DNA from: Cytophagales bacterium
Lineage (GTDB): Bacteria > Bacteroidota > Bacteroidia > Cytophagales > UBA9547
Reading direction: 5' to 3'
Assembly (NCBI GenBank): GCA_013297755.1
Contig: JAAFIH010000024.1
Coordinates: forward strand, 1 to 64,000
DNA: 64,000 nucleotides
Below the pieces are notes generated by a model, which made no database searches, had not been told where the DNA came from, and saw only the letters and a list, made by a program, of their open reading frames with translations. This document shows positions 44,454 through 53,285 of the stretch, one piece after another. Every line of letters starts with the position of its first letter. Within the stretch, counting starts at the first letter, position 1. Position numbers and translations under genes: made by a program.

Positions 44454-46214
44454 AATTGCTTTTTCTTGCATGGCTATCAGCTCGGCATATTTACCTGATT
44501 TAGCAATTAATTCATCGTGAGTGCCACTTTCAATGATTTGGCCTTTGTCGATAACATAAATCATGTTGGCATGGCGAATGGTTGATAGCCTGTGGGCAAC
44601 AATAATGGAAGTACGCCCTTGGAGTAGTTTTAGCATAGCTTTTTGAATCATAGCTTCAGTGGCAGAATCAACAGAAGCAGTAGCCTCATCGAGTACTACT
44701 ATGCTTGGGTTTTGAATTATAGTTCGTAAGAAAGATAACAATTGACGTTGCCCTACAGAGAGCGTATTTCCACGCTCCATTACATCGTACTGAAGCCCTC
44801 TGGGCATTTTTTCAATAAATTCTGAAGCACCAATTTCTTGTGCTACTTCAAAAATTTGATTATCAGAAATGTTTTTATTACCCAAATGCACATTATATGC
44901 AATAGATTCTGAAAATAAAAAAACATCTTGCATGACCATACCAATATTTGATCTTAAAAAGTTTAAATCATACTGATTTACTTCAAGATCATCTATAAAA
45001 ATCTTACCAGAAGTACAATCATAGAAACGATTTAATAAATTAATAATAGAAGACTTGCCGGCTCCTGTGGCTCCAACGAAAGCAATGGTTTGTCCTTTTT
45101 TGACTTCAAAGGATATGTTTTTTAATACAAAATCGTTTTCGTTGTAAGCAAAAGAAACATTTTGGAAACGAATATTTCCATCAATTTTAGATGAAATATT
45201 ACCATAATTTTGTATAAATGAAACATCTTCTAACATTTTGATAACCCTAGACGAGCCAACAATGCCCATTTGCAAAGTATTGAACTTGTCGGCAATCTCA
45301 CGAATGGGTCTAAAAAACATTTGAATATACATTACAAAAGCCAAAATATCGCCAAAAGAAACTTCGTTACGCAAAACCCCTCCCCCACCATACCAAACCA
45401 AAATACCAATACCAATAGCACTCAGCACTTCAGCTATTGGAAAATAAACAGAGTAATACAAAACCGATCGCATATTGGCCTGCTTGTGTTCTTGATTTAT
45501 TTTAGTAAACTTTTCGTATTCGTGTTTCTCGGCCGAAAAAATTTGAACTATATTCATCCCAGTGATGTGTTCTTGCACAAAAGTATTAAGATTGGCTACA
45601 GCCGTACGCACATCTGTAAAAGAAGATTTTACTTTTTCTTTGAAAATATACGTGCAAAAAAGCAAAACTGGTATTACCGATAAACTTACTAATGCTAGTT
45701 TCCAATTCAAATAAAACATGATGGCAATGATAAAAGAAAGTTGCAAAACTGCCCCTGCAATGTCGGCTAAACCTTCAGTAAAAATATCAGAAATGGTTTC
45801 AATATCAGAAATACAACGAGTAATCAACCTGCCAACAGGTGTTTTGTCATAAAAAGAAAGTTTATGCTTGAGCAAGTGAGCATACAATTTCTGACGCACA
45901 TCTCTAATGATATTTTGACCCAACCAACTAGATAAATAAGAATTAAAATATTCTAAAATGGCTACAGATAAAAGTAATATTACTAATAAAATTGAAATTT
46001 GTAAAAGTCCCTCATAATTACCTTTTAGAATATGATTATCAGTGGTATACTTAATTAAATATGGACGAATGGGAGATACCATGCCAGCCAAAATAGTAAG
46101 AAAAATGATAGAAAAAAAAGTTTTTTGATAAGGTAAAACAAAAATATAAACTTTTTTGAGTATGTCTAAATCAAAAATTTTACCAGCTTCTTTTGTTTCG
46201 GTTTTGGGTTTCAT
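44448..46214 (-). CDS. ABC exporter, fused membrane and ATPase domains (MsbA/MDR type)
   Basis: The 588-residue half-transporter has six predicted spans in residues about 25-310, with SFYDKTPVGRLITRCISDIE as the family's coupling region. The ATPase domain has Walker A GATGAGKSS near 380, signature LSVGQRQ near 480 and Walker B VVLDEATASVDSATE near 506. As a homodimer it would export a lipid or drug-like substrate across the inner membrane. It follows a glycosyltransferase (6 bp) and a GSCFA gene in one operon, so export of a glycolipid or surface polysaccharide precursor is a reasonable inference. Confidence 0.93.
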   Translation of the reverse strand: MKPKTETKEAGKIFDLDILKKVYIFVLPYQKTFFSIIFLTILAGMVSPIRPYLIKYTTDNHILKGNYEGLLQISILLVILLLSVAILEYFNSYLSSWLGQNIIRDVRQKLYAHLLKHKLSFYDKTPVGRLITRCISDIETISDIFTEGLADIAGAVLQLSFIIAIMFYLNWKLALVSLSVIPVLLFCTYIFKEKVKSSFTDVRTAVANLNTFVQEHITGMNIVQIFSAEKHEYEKFTKINQEHKQANMRSVLYYSVYFPIAEVLSAIGIGILVWYGGGGVLRNEVSFGDILAFVMYIQMFFRPIREIADKFNTLQMGIVGSSRVIKMLEDVSFIQNYGNISSKIDGNIRFQNVSFAYNENDFVLKNISFEVKKGQTIAFVGATGAGKSSIINLLNRFYDCTSGKIFIDDLEVNQYDLNFLRSNIGMVMQDVFLFSESIAYNVHLGNKNISDNQIFEVAQEIGASEFIEKMPRGLQYDVMERGNTLSVGQRQLLSFLRTIIQNPSIVVLDEATASVDSATEAMIQKAMLKLLQGRTSIIVAHRLSTIRHANMIYVIDKGQIIESGTHDELIAKSGKYAELIAMQEKAIL

Positions 46215-46220
46215 TAGAAA

Positions 46221-47234
46221 CTATTTTGAATGATAGGTTTTATTAAATAAAATAAAATAATGCCAAATAATACTTTTGGATTGCAAAATATTTACTTTTT
46301 TGGGATATAATCTACGTTTTTTTTGAATTTTATTTATAGCATAATAATACGAAAAATGAGCTTTTATTACAGCCAATGTATCTTTATAATAGCCCTGAAA
46401 AGCAAATTTTAAACCTGCTAATCCATCCATACATAATCGTATAAATATGATACAAAAGAAATACTTTTGAGGTAAGTTTTTGTGCAATAAAAATAAACCA
46501 TTTCTAAAATTGAGATAGGTTTTGGTAGCACTATTTTTGGGCAATGTGCCACCTCCAATATGGTACACTGTACTCTGCGGACAAACCATAACAGTATAAC
46601 CTAGATGCTGTGCACGCCAACACAAATCGATCTCTTCCATGTGGGCAAAAAAATCTTCGTCCAAGCCACCCAGTTGAGCATAAATATCAGATTTTATGCA
46701 CATACAAGCCCCAGTGGCCCAACCAACTTCTATGGCATTTTGATACTGCAAATGATCTATTTCGAGGGTTTCAAACACACGACCACGACAGTAAGGGTAT
46801 CCCAAATTATCTAAAAAACCACCACAAGCACCTGCATATTCAAAAGTATTTTTTTGGTAATAATTTAATATTTTTGGTTGGCATATTGCTACATTTTTGT
46901 TGCTTTGCATAAGATGCAGCATAGGCATAAGCCATTGTGGCGTAACCTCTACATCGCTATTGAGTAACACAAAATAATCGGCTTTTATTTGAGCCAAAGC
47001 AGTGTTGTATCCTTTGCAAAATCCCCCATTTTCTTTGTTTTGAATCACAAAAACAGTGGAATAATTTTTATGAATAAAATCTACAGAACCGTCAGAAGAG
47101 GCGTTGTCGGCCACATAAATTTGAACATCTGCATCATAACATGAGCTAAATGAAACAATATTGGGTAAAAATTGCTCTAAAAAATGTTTGCCATTCCAAT
47201 TTAGAATTACTACTGCTACGCTAGGATTTTGCAT
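46221..47234 (-). CDS. Family 2 glycosyltransferase
   Basis: The 337-residue GT-A enzyme opens SVAVVILNWNGKHFLEQFL, with VADNASSDGSVDFI and the DxD-like LLNSDVE near residues 92-98. The WATGACMCIKSDIYAQLGGLDEDFFAHMEEIDLCWR segment is typical of rhamnosyl/GT2 surface-sugar enzymes. A C-terminal amphipathic region with a likely membrane-associated helix (NGLFLLHKNLPQ...) follows. It sits between the GSCFA gene (18 bp) and the ABC exporter (6 bp). The donor and acceptor are not identifiable. Confidence 0.93.
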   Translation of the reverse strand: MQNPSVAVVILNWNGKHFLEQFLPNIVSFSSCYDADVQIYVADNASSDGSVDFIHKNYSTVFVIQNKENGGFCKGYNTALAQIKADYFVLLNSDVEVTPQWLMPMLHLMQSNKNVAICQPKILNYYQKNTFEYAGACGGFLDNLGYPYCRGRVFETLEIDHLQYQNAIEVGWATGACMCIKSDIYAQLGGLDEDFFAHMEEIDLCWRAQHLGYTVMVCPQSTVYHIGGGTLPKNSATKTYLNFRNGLFLLHKNLPQKYFFCIIFIRLCMDGLAGLKFAFQGYYKDTLAVIKAHFSYYYAINKIQKKRRLYPKKVNILQSKSIIWHYFILFNKTYHSK

Positions 47235-47252
47235 TGTATTTGCAAATATAAG

Positions 47253-48233
47253 CTATGCTTGTAAATGTGTTTGCAAATATTTTATTTTTTTAGAAACATC
47301 AGCTATTTCGGATGCAACAGATACAAATGAAGCCGATTTTTGTAACTTTTCATGTAATTGTATCAAAAAATTAAGATAAGATGTCGTATGTTCTTGGAAT
47401 GGACGATGCAACAAATCTTTTTGAATAGACTGAAAAAATGACATATTTGTGATAGTCGTTGGGTCAAAAACTGATTCCTGAAATTTTTGCCAAATATAAT
47501 CCACAGCTTGGTTTGTAGGATGCAACATATCTGATTCATAAAACCTATAATCACGTAAGTCGTCTTGCATAATTTCAAATGCAGGAAAATAAAAAATATT
47601 ACTATATTTTTGGGTTAATTCATGACAAAAAATCCTTAAAATAGACTTTGAAACACTATTGATAGGTAAGGTTTCTTTTAAATGCCGTACAGGACTTATA
47701 GTAAGTAAAATTTTAATTTTTGGATTTAAAATTAGTAATTTATCATAAAATAATTGAAAATATGTAAGCATCTCTTCATTGCTAAGCAAGCGTTTTTGGA
47801 ACAGGTCTGAAGGCATTTTTTGGCAATTAGAAACTATACTATTATTACTCTTTAGGGTATAAATCATGGCTGTACCAAAAGTAATGATTAAGCCATCTGA
47901 TTTGGAAATTAATTCTTCATTTAAAACAATATTTTGAGAAATTTTAGTTTCCAATTCTTTTTGATTGGCTCCAAAGACTTGGCTGTGGGCTTGATAAGTG
48001 TAATGTATATGATTATTTTCTATGATTTGATATGGATTGGTTGGTAATAAATTTTCAAAAATTGAAATTGGATTATAAGCTATACCAAATGAATTTTCAT
48101 AGGAATTAAATTTATAAGAAATCAATTTTTGATGTATATTCTGAGCAAAACAAGAACCAATACAAAAAAAAGTAGATTTATAATTGAACAAATTTTCTAG
48201 CTTAGAGGGGATTATTTCGGTACGAAATTGCAT
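47253..48233 (-). CDS. GSCFA-domain protein (SGNH-like hydrolase fold)
   Basis: I place the start at the ATG at 48233-48231 (MQFRTEIIPSKLENLF), 326 residues, instead of an upstream Met that adds a hydrophobic run. The namesake GSCFA motif is at residues 26-30, and SPVRHLKETLPINSVSKS and DMLHPTNQAVDYIW follow, the SGNH-like GDS/DxxH arrangement of this family. It probably acts as an esterase or acyltransferase on surface glycans. It is the first gene of the GSCFA/GT2/ABC operon. Confidence 0.9.
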   Translation of the reverse strand: MQFRTEIIPSKLENLFNYKSTFFCIGSCFAQNIHQKLISYKFNSYENSFGIAYNPISIFENLLPTNPYQIIENNHIHYTYQAHSQVFGANQKELETKISQNIVLNEELISKSDGLIITFGTAMIYTLKSNNSIVSNCQKMPSDLFQKRLLSNEEMLTYFQLFYDKLLILNPKIKILLTISPVRHLKETLPINSVSKSILRIFCHELTQKYSNIFYFPAFEIMQDDLRDYRFYESDMLHPTNQAVDYIWQKFQESVFDPTTITNMSFFQSIQKDLLHRPFQEHTTSYLNFLIQLHEKLQKSASFVSVASEIADVSKKIKYLQTHLQA

Positions 48234-48296
48234 GAATTTGATAAAAATTAAAACAAAAATAGTTTTTATAAACACAAAATATCAGAAATGTGGTAG

Positions 48297-48494
48297 ATGG
48301 AAGTACCCTATCCAACAGGAAAAGATAAATTTCAGCGCGTATCTATGATGCCATGTAGCTATTCTGATTACGAAAGTGAAACAAAAGGCGAACTACCTAT
48401 TCGCTGGATAAGCACACATGCTAAATTGATAAAGAAGTTTATTCCAATAAAATTGATAGATTATACAAATTTATATTCTTTTCAAAATAGATAA
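48297..48494 (+). CDS. Unrecognised 65-residue frame
   Basis: MEVPYPTGKDKFQRVSMMPC..., then YSDYESETKGELPIRW: the composition (Pro, Trp, Cys, balanced charges) looks coding, richer than the surrounding AT-rich gap. No promoter or family is recognised. It lies on the plus strand between two minus-strand genes, a typical place for a gene remnant. It could be the surviving part of a lost larger gene. Confidence 0.35.
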   Translation: MEVPYPTGKDKFQRVSMMPCSYSDYESETKGELPIRWISTHAKLIKKFIPIKLIDYTNLYSFQNR

Positions 48495-48510
48495 GTAATT
48501 TTTTTTAAAA

Positions 48511-49608
48511 TTACACTTTAATATCAACTACTTTAGTTTTGTCAAAATTAGCATTTCTAATAGCTATTTGTTGTGCTACAGATTGGGCCAAAATATCAAA
48601 CGAACGCCCTACAATGGCACTTTGCAAAGCCACTGGCATACCAGAATCTCCACCTTCACGCACAGATTGAACTAATGGTATCTCTCCCAAAAAAGGTACA
48701 TTATTTTTTTCTGCCAACTGTTTTCCACCACCTTTGCCAAAAATATAATATTTATTATCAGGCAATTCTTCTGGAGTAAAATAGCTCATATTTTCGACTA
48801 CACCCAAAATAGGTACATTAATATTGGGCAACAAAAACATACTCATACCTTTTTGGGCATCGCTAGTGGCTACTTTTTGAGGGGTTGTAACTATTAAAGC
48901 ACCTGTAATTGGTAAGGTTTGCACTAAAGTAAGATGAATATCGCCAGTGCCTGGTGGCAAATCTATCAACAAATAATCCAAATCGCCCCAAAGTACATCT
49001 GTAATGAATTGTCGCAATGCACTACTTACCATAGGGCCTCTCCAAGTTACAGCACTGTCTTTAGGTATTAATACACCAATAGAAATGAGCTCTACGCCAT
49101 ATTTTTCTAACGGAATAATCATATTTTTGCCCTCAACAGAAGTCATGTTGGGTTGTTCGTTTTCAATCCCAAACATGGTAGGTATAGATGGGCCAGATAT
49201 ATCGGCATCTATTAATCCAACTTTGGCTCCAGCCTTGGATAATGCTACTGCCAAGTTGCTAGTAACAGTAGATTTGCCAACACCACCCTTGCCTGAGGCA
49301 ATGGCAATGATATTTTTAATTTTAGGTAATAATTTATCAACACCTTCTCGTATTGAAGATACTTGAGCAGTAAGATTTATTATAATTTCATAGTCATTTC
49401 CATAAAATTTTATGATGGCCTCTCTACAGTTTTTTTTGATTAGTTCTTTAAGAGGACAAGCTGGGGTAGTAAGTACAACTGTAAAATTAATTTTTTGATG
49501 ATCTAAAATAATATCTTTAATCATACCAAGCGTAACCAAATCTTTTTTTAAGTCAGGCTCTTCTACTGTACTGAGTGCTTTTAAAATATCTTTTGATGTT
49601 AAATTCAT
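48511..49608 (-). CDS. Mrp/ApbC-type P-loop iron-sulfur carrier
   Basis: The 365-residue protein has an N-terminal MIP18/DUF59 domain (residues about 5-85) with the conserved Cys51 (TTPACPL) and a C-terminal P-loop NTPase: deviant Walker A GKGGVGKS at 106-113 and the DADISGPSIP segment. It would carry Fe-S clusters to client enzymes. The CxxC pair that many Mrp proteins have after the ENMS motif is absent (here ENMSYFTPEELP), which I believe is usual in Bacteroidota. It stands alone. Confidence 0.93.
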   Translation of the reverse strand: MNLTSKDILKALSTVEEPDLKKDLVTLGMIKDIILDHQKINFTVVLTTPACPLKELIKKNCREAIIKFYGNDYEIIINLTAQVSSIREGVDKLLPKIKNIIAIASGKGGVGKSTVTSNLAVALSKAGAKVGLIDADISGPSIPTMFGIENEQPNMTSVEGKNMIIPLEKYGVELISIGVLIPKDSAVTWRGPMVSSALRQFITDVLWGDLDYLLIDLPPGTGDIHLTLVQTLPITGALIVTTPQKVATSDAQKGMSMFLLPNINVPILGVVENMSYFTPEELPDNKYYIFGKGGGKQLAEKNNVPFLGEIPLVQSVREGGDSGMPVALQSAIVGRSFDILAQSVAQQIAIRNANFDKTKVVDIKV

Positions 49609-49722
49609 ATTAAAAATGTATAAATTATTTGGTAAAGGTAATAAATAATTTTTAGACTAAGATTTATAAATTGAAATTAGAAATGTACATATTTATTAGA
49701 ATATATGTATAATTATTACTTT

Positions 49723-50676
49723 TTACATCACTATTTCAAATTGATGTAGTTTAGTAAAATCTAAAATAGTTGCATTTCCATTTGCATTAGATGTAAACAT
49801 AGGCACAAATTTAGCTCCATGAACAATATCTTGGAAAGTGTAACTATAATTTTTAACAACAATATTACTGTATGTATCATCAAATGCCTTCAAATGAATA
49901 ATCAATTCCATTTTATCATCTTGTAGGTCTTCTAAGTCAAAGCCGTATATAGGACTATTTTCGTTGATTGGATGAACTATAGTCCAGCTAAGTATAAAAG
50001 TACTAATCTTACTTATTTCGGTTTCTAGTTTATAATATTTATTTACCATCACTCCATTTTCTTCAACTTTAAGCACCATTGAAACAAAAATTTCAGCTTC
50101 AGATAATTGGGTATTTTTGTAAGGTGCCATCCTAAACATGAGAGCAAAAATGCCTTTGTGTGGTGTTACAAGTAAGTTATTACTAAATTTTACAAACGAT
50201 TGTGGACGTACAAATCTACTATAAAGCAAACCAGTGGCCACTGCAAGTATCAAAACACCAATAATGGCCTCAATAGAAGCTACCAAACTAGCCCAGAAAC
50301 TATTAGGACTAATATGGCCATAACCAACGGTAGTCAGTGTTTGGGTGCTAAAGAAAAAACATTCACTAAAAAACGATAAATTTGAATCATTTGTCAATAC
50401 CATTTCTACGGCTTCTCTACCTAAAAAATAGTAAATAAATGCAAAAATAAGATTAATAATTAAGTAAGAAGTAAATATAATTAAATAAAATTGTCGCCAC
50501 GATAATTCTACTAAAGTATGGTATAAACTATGACTTTCTATAAAAGATAATCCTGTTTTTTTTACAGTAGCTTTGCCTTTAGTATCAAAAATTCTATCAC
50601 TAGATTGTTCGGTTTTAGCTCCAAATCCAGTATTAATGGTTTCATTGGCAGCTTTTTCATAAGGTTTTCTTAGCAT
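49723..50676 (-). CDS. Inward-rectifier-type potassium channel (KirBac)
   Basis: The 317-residue protein has two membrane spans (about 63-85 and 128-152) around the selectivity filter TVGYG at 116-120. A C-terminal beta-rich cytoplasmic domain (about 165-310) has the Kir signatures FALMFRMAPYKNTQLSEAEIFVS and WTIVHPINENSPIYG. It should let K+ cross the inner membrane under ligand or lipid control. It is the last gene in a tight operon with an AraC regulator and an ABC-2 permease, 8 bp after the latter, an uncommon partnership. Confidence 0.93.
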   Translation of the reverse strand: MLRKPYEKAANETINTGFGAKTEQSSDRIFDTKGKATVKKTGLSFIESHSLYHTLVELSWRQFYLIIFTSYLIINLIFAFIYYFLGREAVEMVLTNDSNLSFFSECFFFSTQTLTTVGYGHISPNSFWASLVASIEAIIGVLILAVATGLLYSRFVRPQSFVKFSNNLLVTPHKGIFALMFRMAPYKNTQLSEAEIFVSMVLKVEENGVMVNKYYKLETEISKISTFILSWTIVHPINENSPIYGFDLEDLQDDKMELIIHLKAFDDTYSNIVVKNYSYTFQDIVHGAKFVPMFTSNANGNATILDFTKLHQFEIVM

Positions 50677-50684
50677 ATTTAATT

Positions 50685-51998
50685 TTATTTAAAAGCCCAA
50701 CGTGATAATTCAATGATTGATATTTTCTTACCATAAAGCAACAATCCTGTTCTATAAATTTTTGAACTAACTACAACAGATAAGCACAATGTAACGAATA
50801 AGATTATAATTGATAATACAATCTCAAAATTACTTACTCCAAAAGGTAATCTTACTAGCATAGCAACAGGCGAAGTAAATGGAATCAAACTCAAGCAAAT
50901 AGAAATTTTAGCGTCTGGATTTTGTAAAATATATTGTGCAAATAAAAAGGATAACAAAAGTGGTAAAGTGAGCGGAAGAATAAACTGCTGAGTATCGGTT
51001 TCGGAATCTACTGCGGCACCAATAGCTGCAAAAAAAGAAGCATAAAGTAAATATCCTATTACAAAATAAATGATAAATAATATTACTAATTTCGTAATTG
51101 AAATATCAGAAGTTAGTTCCACTAAAGAGTTCATTTCTAGTGCTTTAGCTTGGTCTATTGGGTTGATTTTTGATAATGTTTTTTCTATGTTTTCGTTTGA
51201 AAATCGCTGTAATTGAAATTTAGTTTGCACAAAATTGCTTACTAAAATGGTAATAAATATCCAAATCAAAAATTGGGTAAAACTTACACAAGCTATTCCA
51301 AATATTTTACCAGACATCATCTCTAATGGTTTGACAGAAGTGGCCATTACTTCTACCACTCTGCTGGATTTTTCTTCTAATACACCCCTCATTACTTGCA
51401 TTCCATACATAATAATAAAAAAATAAATCAATACTGCCATAGATAATCCAAGTGCATTTTTAAATTCAGTATTAGAATTATGTTTATTACCAAAAATAAA
51501 TTTATTTTTAATCTCTATTTTTGAAGATAATTTACTTTTAATATCTGCATTTATAGTAATATTTTCAATAATAATCCTATTTTTAAAATTATTTATTTGA
51601 TAATTAAGTTCATCTATAACTTGGCTTGATACACTATTTTTGGAGTACAAAACTGGATGTATAATTGTAGAATTATGCCCGTTTAAACACAATAAAGCAT
51701 CATAATCTGAATTTATAAATGTAGATTTGGCTTGAATAGTATCGAAGTAAATATAAGATACATCAATTTTTGAAACATCAAATTTTATAGTATCACTGTT
51801 GATAATAGCATTGTTACAAACTAAAATTTTTAGATTTGGTTGAGTGTCTATGCCTAACCACACTGGTACAACAAGAATTGCAGATAGCAACACTGGTCCT
51901 AAAATAGTCATCCATAAAAATGTTTTTTTTCTTACTGCAACCAAAAATTCTCTTTGGGCAACAAGTACAATTTTACGGACCGAAATATTTGGCATCAC
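50685..51998 (-). CDS. ABC-2 type permease (NatB-like), ATPase partner missing
   Basis: The 437-residue protein starts with the ABC-2 pattern KIVLVAQREFLVAVRKKTFLWMTILGPVL. One N-terminal span is followed by a large extracytoplasmic loop (about 50-170), then five or six spans from about 175 (MQVMRGVLEEKSSRVVEVMATSVKPLEMMSGKIFG is the family's coupling segment). It fits COG1668 Na+-efflux/ABC-2 permeases. These normally work with a separate ATPase encoded next door; none is adjacent here. It is 6 bp after the AraC gene. Confidence 0.9.
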   Translation of the reverse strand: MMPNISVRKIVLVAQREFLVAVRKKTFLWMTILGPVLLSAILVVPVWLGIDTQPNLKILVCNNAIINSDTIKFDVSKIDVSYIYFDTIQAKSTFINSDYDALLCLNGHNSTIIHPVLYSKNSVSSQVIDELNYQINNFKNRIIIENITINADIKSKLSSKIEIKNKFIFGNKHNSNTEFKNALGLSMAVLIYFFIIMYGMQVMRGVLEEKSSRVVEVMATSVKPLEMMSGKIFGIACVSFTQFLIWIFITILVSNFVQTKFQLQRFSNENIEKTLSKINPIDQAKALEMNSLVELTSDISITKLVILFIIYFVIGYLLYASFFAAIGAAVDSETDTQQFILPLTLPLLLSFLFAQYILQNPDAKISICLSLIPFTSPVAMLVRLPFGVSNFEIVLSIIILFVTLCLSVVVSSKIYRTGLLLYGKKISIIELSRWAFK

Positions 51999-52004
51999 AT
52001 CTTA

Positions 52005-52928
52005 CTAAAAATTAATAGTAGTTTCACGTCTTCTCATTTTGCCGGCAGGTATGCCAAACATCATCTTAAATCTTCTACAAAAATAAGCGGTATCTTTGTA
52101 GCCAGTTTCTTTCGCAATGTCTCTAATGCTTGATTTTGAGGTTCTAAGTAGGTTTACTGCAGCCTCCATACGCTGATATTCAATGTAATCTTGTGGATTG
52201 ATGCCTGTAAGCAATTTAAAATATTGGCCTACATAATCCTCAGAAACATTGGCAATATTGGCCAGTTGTTGGTTTGATAAATCTCCATTTAGATTATCCC
52301 TGATGTATGAAAAAATATTTATCAATCTTGGGTCTTTAAAATAAGTAACATTGGTAGCCAATTGTTCTACAAAAAGTCCATTAATGATGATATATCGTAT
52401 GATTTCTACACCTATTCTTTCTGTATTTAGTTTTATAATTCGCTCTTTACCTGGCTCTTCAGTAAATTGAATTTTTACAAGTTCCATAAAAATATCAAAT
52501 ATTATTTTGTTGTTTGATATTTTAAAAGGTGGAATATCCAAAGAAGAAAAAAAGTTTACAGTATCAAAAACTTTGGCATCAAAAGTAATATAGGAAATAG
52601 AATCTGGCACATTACCTATCAATTTTACATCTTTGATGCTGGCAAAATACTTTTCTTTATTAGTTACGTACTCTTCATTAGTAATTTTTTTTGCTCCTTT
52701 ATCACCATAAGTGATAGGCATTAATTTGCCGCCAGGGATAAAAAGCATTTCACCTTCAGAAACAACAGCTTGGTCGTTTCCAAAGTAAATATTTCCTTTA
52801 TTGACTAATATAAGTCTATTTTCAACATCATAAAAATTGGTAATAAACATAGGAGTAAGAATTTTTAAGTTCTTAGCTTTTATAAACTTAATTCCTAATG
52901 ATTCTATTATTTTATTGTAATCTTCCAT
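52005..52928 (-). CDS. AraC-family transcriptional regulator
   Basis: The 307-residue protein has an N-terminal cupin-like ligand domain (about 1-190; GEMLFIPGGKLMPIT is the typical strand turn) and a C-terminal double helix-turn-helix (about 205-300: QQLANIANVSEDYVGQYFKLLTGINPQDYIEYQRMEAA ... TGYKDTAYFCRRFKMMFG). It heads the operon with the ABC-2 permease and KirBac channel, which it probably regulates. Confidence 0.92.
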   Translation of the reverse strand: MEDYNKIIESLGIKFIKAKNLKILTPMFITNFYDVENRLILVNKGNIYFGNDQAVVSEGEMLFIPGGKLMPITYGDKGAKKITNEEYVTNKEKYFASIKDVKLIGNVPDSISYITFDAKVFDTVNFFSSLDIPPFKISNNKIIFDIFMELVKIQFTEEPGKERIIKLNTERIGVEIIRYIIINGLFVEQLATNVTYFKDPRLINIFSYIRDNLNGDLSNQQLANIANVSEDYVGQYFKLLTGINPQDYIEYQRMEAAVNLLRTSKSSIRDIAKETGYKDTAYFCRRFKMMFGIPAGKMRRRETTINF

Positions 52929-53285
52929 CGTATTTAAAGATAAAAATGAACTCTAAATTGTACTTATTTAATATTTATGGTTTATAACATTATGTATATT
53001 TGATATAGTTCTTTTGGTTATATTATTAATCAAAACGTATTTAATACAAATATTATTACATCGCAATATTAAATAAAATATAATAATAATAATAATATTT
53101 TTAATTTTTTAATAAAAAATAATAAAAATATCAAAATTTCGTAGATTAAAATAATTATATTTTATAATGTTTTATTTCTATAAATCATTTTTTTTTTATT
53201 GCTTTGTACATAATTAGTAAAATATAATTTGAAATTTAATTATTTTCTAATTAGTAATTTTAACAAAAATTTTTAAAATTTTTAA
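52929..53285. other. Very AT-rich divergent gap
   Basis: 357 bp between the AraC gene and the GH116 gene, dominated by AATAAT-like runs (53085-53130). No consensus promoter pair or frame stands out. Confidence 0.5.

Noticed and set aside
48234..48275. Hydrophobic N-terminal extension of the GSCFA protein
   Set aside because: The family begins at MQFRTEIIP; the upstream 14 codons lie in AT-rich leader DNA.
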